Assembly: GCA_964618455.1 (NCBI GenBank)
Contig: CAZUAQ010000053.1
Coordinates: forward strand, 1-35,772
DNA length: 35,772 nucleotides
Direction of reading: 5' to 3'
Source: CAZUAQ01 sp964618455
GTDB taxonomy: Bacteria > Planctomycetota > Phycisphaerae > UBA1845 > PWPN01
Translations under genes and position numbers: made by a program
Shown here: positions 28,601 to 34,359 of the stretch, piece by piece
How positions within the stretch are numbered: position 1 is the first letter of the stretch
How the letters are laid out: the number at the start of each line of letters is the position of its first letter
The notes under the pieces: generated by a model
Databases searched by the model: none
The model's input: only the letters and a program-made list of their open reading frames with translations
Told to the model about the DNA's origin: nothing

Positions 28601-28844
28601 GGCGGTGTTGATGACGGCGATGTCGTTCATCCTTGGGGTGATTCCGTTGCTCGTGGCGACCGGAGCCGGCGCGCACAGCCGCCGTATTCTGGGGACGACG
28701 GTGTTCAGCGGGATGCTGCTCGGGACGATCCTGGGCCTGGTGGCGGCGCCGATGCTGTACTTCGTGATTCAGTGGTTGCGGGATATGGGCAAGCGTGAAC
28801 CGGCCACGGCATCGTCTCCATCTGCCGGTGCGTCCTCAAGCTAA
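25680..28844 (+). CDS. RND efflux pump, HAE1/AcrB type
   Basis: 1054 residues, the normal size of a proton-driven hydrophobe/amphiphile efflux pump. The N-terminus MFSRFFIERPVFATVLSIV is typical. The proton-relay aspartates appear in GIVVDDAIVVVENTTRL and the relay lysine in IGLSAKTSILIVEFAKAQRE. Two large periplasmic loops follow TM1 and TM7. With the adaptor it should form a tripartite drug or solvent exporter; no outer-membrane channel gene and no regulator are in the window. The ATG at 25680 shares a base with the adaptor stop (TGATG), so translation is coupled. Its last nine bases overlap the end of trpE on the other strand. Confidence 0.95.
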   Translation: MFSRFFIERPVFATVLSIVIVLLGTIAMLVLPVDRYPDIAPPTIEVTALYPGATAATIAETVATPIEKEVNGVEGMLYMTSSSSADGTMTLRVTFETGTDLDMANVLVQNRVALAEPRLPEEVRRLGITVKKQSSQIALLVNLYSPDGRYNEFDLNNYASSKIRDELTRVNGVGEVMVFGTEYAMRIWLDIEKMRVRNLTTNDVVAAVREQNIEVAAGQIGEPPTPGEQPYQLTINTQGRLNTVEEFEQIVVRSDPEGGMVQLHEIARVELGAQNYLLSARFNTQATSTMGVFQMPGSNAIEVADGVEATMQQLRAADNWPRGMEYKISFDSTQVIRASLREVVVTLFITLGLVVATVYLFLQNFRATLIPALTIPVSLVGTFIVMAALGYSLNILTLFGLVLVIGIVVDDAIVVVENTTRLIDGGMARREAAIQSMKEVTGPVVATTLVLLAVFVPTIFLGGIVGQLFQQFAMTISIATLFSSFNALTLSPALCGILLRPTPKRPPLPFRLFNAVLGFSTGAYLGVVRWALRLAVLGIVLFGGLYAAGLYGFATLPGGFVPQEDEGYFLISTQLPDAASMERTQTVMNDIDRILLETEGFSEGIADVVSITGFNAIDGSRSPNAGTTYVVLKNWEDRETRALSLRGLLMRLRRELDAVQEAQVVPFPPPSLPGVGATSGLAMQVQYRGDKLDFNQLQRIANEMVTTGTSQEGLARMFTTFRANVPQLFLDIDRRQAKLMGIPLQEVFNTLGAALGSAYINDFTYGGRIYQVKAQAAPEYRMKPGDIRRLEVRHPEGGMTPLGALLEVEETLGPQTVAHFNIYPSARINGSPAPGYSSGQAMGLVREMAAQTLPADMSLEWTELSFQEAAASGTAGMTFLFSIIMVYLVLAAQYESWAIPMAIILTVPAALVGGATGALLLGFDNNVYTQIGVVLLIGLSAKTSILIVEFAKAQREEGQSAFDAALNASRLRFRAVLMTAMSFILGVIPLLVATGAGAHSRRILGTTVFSGMLLGTILGLVAAPMLYFVIQWLRDMGKREPATASSPSAGASSS

Positions 28845-30341
28845 TCCGCGCTCGGCGATCTCGATCGCGCGGAGCAAGCCCTTCGCCTTGTTGATCGTTT
28901 CGTGGTACTCCATCTCGGGCTGCGAGTCCGCGACGATGCCCGCGCCCGCCTGCACGTAGACGCGGTGGCGGCCTGCGCTGCCCGGCGTGATGACCATCGT
29001 GCGCAGGGCGATGCAGGTGTCCATGTTGCCCGCAAAGTCGACATAGCCCACTGCGCCGGCGTACGGCCCGCGGCGCGTCGGCTCGAACTCGTCGATAATC
29101 TGCATGGCCCGGACCTTTGGCGCGCCGCTGACTGTCCCGACCGGCAGCGTCGCCCGCAGCGCGTCGAACGCCGTCCGTCCCTCGGACAACTTGCCCTGCA
29201 CGCTGCTGCTGATGTGCATGACGTGGCTGTACCGCTCGATCACCATGACGTCCGTCAGTTCCACCGAGCCCAGTTCCGCCACGCGCCCCACGTCGTTCCG
29301 CCCGAGGTCGACCAGCATGATGTGCTCGGCCCGCTCCTTCGGGTCGGCGAGGAGTTCCTTCTCCAGGGCGAGATCCTCCTCTTCGGTGCGGCCCCGCCGC
29401 CGCGTCCCCGCCAGCGGGCGGTTCACGATCACGCCGTCCTGCACCTTGCACATGATCTCCGGCGACGAGCCGACGAGAATCGTCTTCGGGCTCTTGAGGT
29501 AGAACATGTACGGCGAGGGGTTCACCACGCGCAGCGCGCGGTAGATGTCGAACGGGTCGGCGGCGGTCTCCAGTTCGAGACGCTGCGACAGCACGACCTG
29601 GAAGATGTCACCGGCACGGATGTATTCCTTGCAGCCGTCGACGGCGCGTTCGAACTCTGCGCGCTCGAAATTGCTCGTGAAGTCCATCTGCGGGTCGCCG
29701 GTGCGATCGATGCGTACGGCGCGCGTCTGCTGCGGAGCGTTGAGCCGCGTGACCATCTCCTCGACCCGGCGGCAGGCCTTTGCGTACCCTTCGTCGACGC
29801 CATCGCTGTCGATGTGCGCGTGGCTCATGACCAGGATCGTCTTGTTCACGTGATCGAAGGCGACGAGCGTGTCGTAGAGCGCGAAGAGCAGGTCGGGCAA
29901 TTGGCGATCGTCCTGCGGCGCGTCGGGCAGCGGCTCGAAGTAACGCACCATGTCATAACCGGCGTAGCCGACCGCGCCGCCGGTGAACGGGGGCAGGTCG
30001 GGCAAGTGGACCGCGCGATGCGAAGCGAGCAGTTCCGCCAACCGGTCGAGCGGGTTGGCGTGCGTCTCTTCGACGTTGCCACCTTGTCCCGACAGGGTCA
30101 CGCGCGTGCCCGTCGCTTCGAATACCTGCTGCGGATGCGCCGCCAGGAAGGAATACCGGGCCAGTTTTTCCCCACCGACCACGCTCTCGAGCAGGAAGGC
30201 ATGCGCGCTCTCGGCGGCGATGGCGGAAAAGGCGGTGACAGGCGTGAGATGGTCCGCCAGCAACTGGCAATACACCGGAACGGTGTTGCCCCGCTCGCAC
30301 AGTTTCTTGAAGTCCGGTAATGTCGGGAGATATCCTGTCAT
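28836..30341 (-). CDS. trpE: Anthranilate synthase component I
   Basis: Converts chorismate to anthranilate with ammonia from component II (TrpG), the first committed step of tryptophan synthesis. 501 residues. The feedback-inhibition motif LLES is at residues 50-53, so Trp sensitivity is likely. The chorismate-binding domain shows FEVVLSQRLE-like FQVVLSQRLELE, RPLAGTRRRGRTEEED, ELLADPKERAEHIMLVDLGR and PVGTVSGAPKVRAM. The start at 30341 was chosen because the promoter -10 box ends six bases ahead of it; the longer frame to 30380 would lie upstream of the predicted transcript. trpG and trpD are not adjacent. Confidence 0.95.
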   Translation of the reverse strand: MTGYLPTLPDFKKLCERGNTVPVYCQLLADHLTPVTAFSAIAAESAHAFLLESVVGGEKLARYSFLAAHPQQVFEATGTRVTLSGQGGNVEETHANPLDRLAELLASHRAVHLPDLPPFTGGAVGYAGYDMVRYFEPLPDAPQDDRQLPDLLFALYDTLVAFDHVNKTILVMSHAHIDSDGVDEGYAKACRRVEEMVTRLNAPQQTRAVRIDRTGDPQMDFTSNFERAEFERAVDGCKEYIRAGDIFQVVLSQRLELETAADPFDIYRALRVVNPSPYMFYLKSPKTILVGSSPEIMCKVQDGVIVNRPLAGTRRRGRTEEEDLALEKELLADPKERAEHIMLVDLGRNDVGRVAELGSVELTDVMVIERYSHVMHISSSVQGKLSEGRTAFDALRATLPVGTVSGAPKVRAMQIIDEFEPTRRGPYAGAVGYVDFAGNMDTCIALRTMVITPGSAGRHRVYVQAGAGIVADSQPEMEYHETINKAKGLLRAIEIAERGLA

Positions 30342-30347
30342 GCGACC

Positions 30348-30377
30348 ATCGTATCGAGCGTCGGCTCGAAGGGTCAA
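30348..30377 (-). promoter_or_regulatory. trpE promoter with palindrome in the spacer
   Basis: On the minus strand TTGACC (30372-30377), an 18-base spacer and TACGAT (30348-30353). The spacer contains a perfect inverted repeat TCGAGC-4-GCTCGA (30354-30369), placed where a repressor would block RNA polymerase. The -10 box is six bases from the trpE ATG, which implies a leaderless message and argues against an attenuator leader. Confidence 0.55.
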
Positions 30378-30439
30378 CAACCCGCCATCACGTCCATCAT
30401 GAGCGGCAGGGGGCAGGCCGGTTCACGGAGGTGAAGAAC

Positions 30440-30814
30440 ATGTACGAAGTCCGTGTCGAAGTCGCGTTCTCCGCCTCCCATCAGGTCGCGCTGTATGAGG
30501 GTGGCCTCGAACCGCTGCACGGCCACGACTGGACGGCCGAGGCGGTGTTTCGGGCGAAGCAGCTCGATCGCATCGACGTGGTCATCGATTTCGTCTACGT
30601 CCGCGATACGCTCACCAGCATCACCCGCCAATTGCACCACACGCATCTGAACGACGCGCCGCTGCTGGCAGGGAAATCACCCACGGCGGAGAACGTCGCC
30701 CGCTGCGTCCACGACGCGCTGCTGAAGGAACTGGGCGACGACACGCCGCTGGCGGGGGTCTGGGTCAAGGAAGCCCCCGGGTGCGTGGCGGGATACTGGC
30801 GCGACCCGGCGTAA
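30440..30814 (+). CDS. 6-pyruvoyl-tetrahydropterin synthase/QueD family protein
   Basis: 124 residues of the PTPS fold. Zinc-ligand histidines are visible in FSASHQV and LHGHDW, with PTAENVARCVHDAL and the substrate Glu in VKEAPGCVAGY. The cysteine that QueD and PTPS carry four residues before the HGH motif is replaced (LEPLHGH), and the usual LDHxxLN reads LHHTHLN. The protein therefore may not catalyse the standard QueD or PTPS step; a variant pterin aldolase or a non-catalytic role are alternatives. GGAGGTGA lies six bases ahead of the ATG. It is divergent from trpE and followed by mcsA, with no queuosine or folate genes nearby. Confidence 0.82.
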   Translation: MYEVRVEVAFSASHQVALYEGGLEPLHGHDWTAEAVFRAKQLDRIDVVIDFVYVRDTLTSITRQLHHTHLNDAPLLAGKSPTAENVARCVHDALLKELGDDTPLAGVWVKEAPGCVAGYWRDPA

Positions 30815-30874
30815 CCCGCCAGATCCGCAAGGATTCCCTTCTTCCGGCTCGCGAACTCACACCCGGGGTCCATC

Positions 30875-30903
30875 TTGACGATGTAGAAGGGGACTCCTAA
30901 GAT
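30875..30903 (+). promoter_or_regulatory. Promoter for mcsA-mcsB
   Basis: TTGACG at 30875-30880, a 17-base spacer and TAAGAT at 30898-30903. Transcription should begin near 30910. That excludes an ATG at 30907 and supports the mcsA start at 30940. No CtsR-like direct heptad repeat is seen around it. Confidence 0.55.
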
Positions 30904-30939
30904 CCCATGGATCAAGTAATTATCAGACGGGTTTCATGG

Positions 30940-31416
30940 ATGCTTTGTCAGAACTGCAAAAAACAGTCCGCCACGGTGCATCTGACCGATCTGGTTCAGG
31001 GGGAAAAACGCGAACGCCATCTCTGTGAGCAGTGTGCCGCCCAGGAAGGGGTGGTCGTCAAGCAGCACGTGACGATCAACGAGGTGCTGAATTCCTTCCT
31101 CGTGGCCCAATCCTCCGTCCAGGAACAGATCAAGACGCGCTGCCCCGAGTGCGGGCTCAGCTTCGCCGAGTTCCGCAGCCAGGGGCTGCTGGGCTGCCCG
31201 CACGATTACGAGGTCTTCGGCGAGGCGCTGGGGCAGGTCATTCAGCGCGCCCAGGGCGGCGCGGCCCACCACACCGGCAAGAGCCCGGGCGAAGTCCGGA
31301 CCCTCGATCCCGCTCAACAGGAAAAGCTGCAACTGCAACGCGACCTCCGCGATGCCGTGGAGCGCGAGGACTACGAGAAGGCGGCCGAGATTCGCGATCG
31401 GCTTCAGGAGCTCTGA
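30940..31416 (+). CDS. mcsA: McsA, zinc-binding activator of the McsB arginine kinase
   Basis: 158 residues. It begins MLCQNCKK and has zinc knuckles CQNC and CEQC, then a second zinc module CPECGLSFAEFRSQGLLGC and a C-terminal UVR motif (LQRDLRDAVEREDYEKAAEI). In Bacillus McsA binds and activates McsB in the Clp stress response. In the second module the last CxxC reads CPHDY, so one cysteine is replaced and His may serve instead. The start at 30940 matches family N-termini and the promoter position; an in-frame ATG at 30907 is upstream of the predicted transcript. The stop overlaps the mcsB ATG by one base. Confidence 0.88.
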   Translation: MLCQNCKKQSATVHLTDLVQGEKRERHLCEQCAAQEGVVVKQHVTINEVLNSFLVAQSSVQEQIKTRCPECGLSFAEFRSQGLLGCPHDYEVFGEALGQVIQRAQGGAAHHTGKSPGEVRTLDPAQQEKLQLQRDLRDAVEREDYEKAAEIRDRLQEL

Positions 31417-32492
31417 TGGCGATGAACATCGACGACCTGATCAAGTCCCCGGGCGAATGGCTCGGCAGCGGCGGGCCGCTGAGCGACGTCGTCGTGTCGT
31501 CGCGCGTCCGGCTGGCGCGGAATCTCCTCGGGCATCACTTCCTGACGCGGGCCGACGAGACCGAGCGCCGCGACATCGTGGCGGAACTGAACGAGGCGAT
31601 CAACGCCGCCGACTTCGGCAAGGAAACCTTTTACGTCAACATCCCCGACGCCGATCCGCTCGACCGCAAGATCCTCGTCGAGCGGCACCTGATCAGCCGG
31701 CAACACGCCGAGGGCGAAGGTTCGCGTGGCGTGGCGATCTCCAAGGTCGAAACGCTTTCGCTGATGATCAACGAGGAGGATCACCTGCGCATCCAGGTGC
31801 TCCGGCGGGGTATGAACCTGGACGAGGCGTGGAAGGAGATGACCACCGTCGACGAAGCCCTCGAAGGGCTGGTCAAGTACTCGTTCGACAAGCAGTACGG
31901 TTACCTCACCGCCTGCCCGACGAACGTGGGCACGGGGCTGCGCGTCTCGGTCATGCTGCACCTGCCGGCGTTGAAGCTCACGAACGAAATCGAGAAGTTC
32001 TTCCGCGCCGCCAAGGACATGCAACTGGCGGTGCGCGGGTTTTTCGGTGAAGGGACGGAAGCGACCGGGGATTTCTACCAGGTCTCGAACCAGACGACGC
32101 TCGGCAAGAGCGAGGACGAGATCCTCGAGGGGTTCAAGACGCACGTCATCCCGTCGATCGTCAAGTACGAGCAGGAAGCCCGCCGCGTGCTGTCGCAGGA
32201 TCGCCCCGCCGCGCTGGACGACAAGTGCTGGCGGGCCCTCGGCCTGCTGGAGAACGCCCGGGCGATCAGCAGCGAGGAAGCCCTCGTCCTGCTGAGCCAC
32301 CTGCGCCTCGGCGTCGTGATGGGGCGCATCGGCCACCTCGATCTCGAGTCGGTCAACGATCTCTTCATCGCCATCCAGTCGGCCCACCTGCAGAAGCGCG
32401 AGCAGCGCCTCCTCGACGGCGAGAACCGCAGCATCGTCCGCGCCGAGTACATCCGCGGCTGCCTCGGCCGCCACCGCCCCAGCGAAAACTGA
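31416..32492 (+). CDS. mcsB: Protein arginine kinase McsB
   Basis: 358 residues of the phosphagen-kinase fold that phosphorylates protein arginines and in Bacillus marks proteins for ClpCP. Landmarks are VVVSSRVRLARNL at residues 25-37, the NEED loop at 119-122 (LMINEEDHLRIQ) and Cys167 in TACPTNVGTGLRVSVMLHLP. The C-terminal phosphoarginine-binding motif RDXXRA of the Bacillus enzyme aligns with Arg338-Ala343 but reads RSIVRA, Ser for Asp. The ATG has AGGAG five bases upstream. No ctsR or clpC is adjacent, so the regulatory circuit must differ from that of Firmicutes or be dispersed. Confidence 0.95.
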   Translation: MAMNIDDLIKSPGEWLGSGGPLSDVVVSSRVRLARNLLGHHFLTRADETERRDIVAELNEAINAADFGKETFYVNIPDADPLDRKILVERHLISRQHAEGEGSRGVAISKVETLSLMINEEDHLRIQVLRRGMNLDEAWKEMTTVDEALEGLVKYSFDKQYGYLTACPTNVGTGLRVSVMLHLPALKLTNEIEKFFRAAKDMQLAVRGFFGEGTEATGDFYQVSNQTTLGKSEDEILEGFKTHVIPSIVKYEQEARRVLSQDRPAALDDKCWRALGLLENARAISSEEALVLLSHLRLGVVMGRIGHLDLESVNDLFIAIQSAHLQKREQRLLDGENRSIVRAEYIRGCLGRHRPSEN

Positions 32493-32838
32493 TTGCACCA
32501 TAAGCGCGGCACGGGTGTGTCACCACGCCGAAGGACGGTTCTCTGGATTCATTCCCCGGAGAGCGGGAAACAGAGTCGTGAAGCGGGCCGCAAACTCGTG
32601 TTCAGAAGCCCCAGTTCGGCATTGTCACTTAAGTTCATATTCTATATATGTTTACCAAAAACATTGTCGACCCCCTGCTTGAGTCTGCGTTTCTGAGGTC
32701 AGCGACCCTGAGGTTATTTCGATGTTGCTGGAGCCGGGCTTTTGAGAGCATTGGCGGCGGATGGGCCGTGATCTCGGGGTTGTGAGATCTGATGGGCGTT
32801 GGCATGCTGTGGTCGGCGGCGTATTCTGCCGATGTACT
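32493..32838. other. Intergenic region between mcsB and the toxin-antitoxin genes
   Basis: No gene is supported. A promoter-like TTGTCA (32622-32627), 17 bases, TATATG (32645-32650) lies in an AT-rich patch, and the palindrome ACTTAAGT sits at 32627-32634 between its boxes. The same palindrome recurs at the toxin-antitoxin promoter. CTGAGGT occurs twice near 32692-32715. No terminator for mcsB stands out. Confidence 0.35.
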
Positions 32839-32872
32839 TTGATCAACGGCCAATTGGCGCATATACTTAAGT
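32839..32872 (+). promoter_or_regulatory. Promoter and candidate operators of the RES-Xre operon
   Basis: TTGATC at 32839-32844, a 17-base spacer and TATACT at 32862-32867. Three palindromes overlap it: TTGATCAA over the -35 box, GCCAATTGGC (32849-32858) in the spacer and ACTTAAGT (32865-32872) over the -10 box. Type II antitoxins commonly repress their own operon, so these are candidate antitoxin sites. Confidence 0.6.
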
Positions 32873-32898
32873 CAGATGGCCACGTCAGGAGAAACAAG

Positions 32899-33354
32899 AT
32901 GCCGGTCGCTGATAAGGGCAAACGAAAAGCCCGCCGTGGGAAACGCAAGCGTACAGCCCACAAGCTGGGGATCACGGCGGACAATGCAGTAGAGATGGTT
33001 CATCGCGTGCGCGATGGCTTTCCGTATAAGGTGCTGGCCAGCTTTCAGAAGAACACGAAGCTGCCTTGGGCTGCCATCTCCCGTTTTGTGGCCATTCCGC
33101 AGCGTACGCTGACTCGGCGTCAGAGCCAGGGGACGCTTCAGTCCGACGAATCCGACCGGGTGTTGCGTGCATCGAGGATCTTCGAGATGGCCGTGGCCCT
33201 GTTCGAGGGCGATACGGAGGCGGCACGCAAGTGGCTGCAGACGCCCCAGCGCGGCTTGGGGGGAGAAGCGCCCTTGGACTTCGCTTCTACCGAAGTCGGA
33301 GCGCGCGAAGTCGAGAACCTCATCGGTCGGCTCGAGCATGGTATCTTCATATGA
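32899..33354 (+). CDS. Xre/MbcA/ParS-type antitoxin (DUF2384)
   Basis: 151 residues. A strongly basic tail (KGKRKARRGKRKRTAHK) precedes a helix-turn-helix region (FVAIPQRTLTRRQSQGTL) and the C-terminal DUF2384 toxin-binding part: FEMAVALFEGDTEAARKWLQ, then LGGEAPLDFASTEVGAREVE. By family it binds and neutralises the RES toxin and represses the operon. AGGAG lies seven bases ahead of the ATG. The stop overlaps the toxin start by four bases (ATGA), the usual antitoxin-first order. Confidence 0.9.
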   Translation: MPVADKGKRKARRGKRKRTAHKLGITADNAVEMVHRVRDGFPYKVLASFQKNTKLPWAAISRFVAIPQRTLTRRQSQGTLQSDESDRVLRASRIFEMAVALFEGDTEAARKWLQTPQRGLGGEAPLDFASTEVGAREVENLIGRLEHGIFI

Positions 33355-33827
33355 CCATTCGGGCATGGCGCATCACGAAGGCCAAGCATGCCGATACGGC
33401 GTTCTCGGGAATGGGTGCCAAGAATCACGGTGGGCGATGGAATAATCCCGGTACTTCCATCGTGTACACCGCCGGCAGTACCTCGCTGGCGATGCTGGAG
33501 ATGCTGGTGCATCTGCAAACGCACGACCTCATCCGGCGCTACGTGATCTTCGAGGTGTCGTTCGAAGACACGCTGATGAAGACCATCACCGCTGCGAAGC
33601 TCCCCAGGACATGGAAAAGGTCGCCGTCTTCGGCAAAGGTGCGGCACGTGGGTGATGCCTGGGTGGCCGGTAACGAGTCGGCTGTTCTGCAGTTGCCGAG
33701 TGCGATCGTCCCGAGCGAACCCAACTATCTGCTGAATCCCGAACACTCCGATTTCACGAAGATCACCATCGGCCGGAAGCAGCCGATCAAGTTTGATCCA
33801 CGCTTGATCAAGACTCCCGCGCCTTAG
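33351..33827 (+). CDS. RES-domain toxin
   Basis: 158 residues, the normal size of the RES family. The name-giving residues are present: Arg29 in GGRWNNPG, Glu50 in LAMLEMLVHL and Ser117 in QLPSAIVPSEPNYLLNP. Characterised members degrade NAD+ (MbcT-like) or ADP-ribosylate a host enzyme (ParT-like); which applies here is not readable. Translation is coupled to the antitoxin by an ATGA overlap. All catalytic residues are intact, so the pair is probably functional. An inverted repeat element begins directly after the stop. Confidence 0.9.
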   Translation: MTIRAWRITKAKHADTAFSGMGAKNHGGRWNNPGTSIVYTAGSTSLAMLEMLVHLQTHDLIRRYVIFEVSFEDTLMKTITAAKLPRTWKRSPSSAKVRHVGDAWVAGNESAVLQLPSAIVPSEPNYLLNPEHSDFTKITIGRKQPIKFDPRLIKTPAP

Positions 33828-33830
33828 AAT

Positions 33831-33963
33831 GTGTGTGAGAAGCTCAGGGACCGTCTCCGTTTTGCCGGGAGCTGCAATGCATCATGGGCGTTGAAGAAGC
33901 TCATTCCGTGCGAAGCATGCAAAACGGGGACTGTCCCTTTCACTGGAAGAGCTTCTCACACAC
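33831..33963. repeat. Long imperfect inverted repeat (MITE/REP-like element)
   Basis: The left arm 33831-33865 pairs with the right arm 33919-33963. The outer 15 bases (GTGTGTGAGAAGCTC and complement at 33949-33963) match perfectly. The inner 20 bases (33846-33865 against 33919-33938) differ at two positions, and the right arm has ten additional bases at 33939-33948. The core has a GGGACNGTCNCC character. The 53-base centre holds no gene. It may be a small non-autonomous mobile or REP-like element and could end transcription of the toxin operon. No target-site duplication was clear. Confidence 0.65.
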
Positions 33964-34221
33964 TTTGTCAAGAATCTCATCGCCGCATATTGGTGAGATT
34001 AGAGCGGGCGATATTGACGAGGTAGCCACGCATATTGTCAGAAACATGAGAAAAGCTCGACGCTCCTGGAGATCTGGTTTGACAGGATAGACAAATACAA
34101 GCCCAGTTGATAGGAGTGCCACAGTGATCGCTAATCCCAACCAATACTTCGGTCGCCCCACACATAGGTGCGAGCAGCGCTTGAAGATGCGCTTACGCTT
34201 TCTATACGGGTAGGTTTCCAT
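33940..34221 (-). CDS. Possible small membrane protein, 93 residues
   Basis: A basic N-terminus (ETYPYRKRKRIFKR) is followed by two hydrophobic segments, WLGLAITVALLSTGLVFVY and AFLMFLTICVATSSISPALI, consistent with a small inner-membrane protein. I recognise no family. A purine-rich GGGAGG lies rather far (about 18 bases) upstream of the ATG. Its last codons (KVCEKLFQ) are encoded by the outer right arm of the inverted repeat, so the original 3' end may have been altered by the element. It may be real or a remnant. Confidence 0.4.
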   Translation of the reverse strand: METYPYRKRKRIFKRCSHLCVGRPKYWLGLAITVALLSTGLVFVYPVKPDLQERRAFLMFLTICVATSSISPALISPICGDEILDKVCEKLFQ

Positions 34222-34359
34222 AATACGGAATGTCTGTCTCCCTCCCTACCCAAAACCTAGGGCGATCACTCGAATTCAACGTATGCTTGGAGTCCATCTG
34301 AATACCTCTGACCCGCCTCCGGGCTGTGATCCCCTTCACGCCGCCTATGTAGCCCATCT

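Noticed and set aside
28902..30320. 472-codon open frame antisense to trpE
   Set aside because: Arg/His/Val-rich shadow of trpE without any domain.
33804..33811. Second copy of TTGATCAA near the end of the RES gene
   Set aside because: It lies in coding sequence for conserved-looking residues; an 8-base palindrome there can be chance.
33831..34025. 64-codon frame on the plus strand through the inverted repeat
   Set aside because: It consists mostly of the repeat itself and its centre; the resemblance of its start (CEKL) to the end of the minus-strand gene follows from the inverted repeat.
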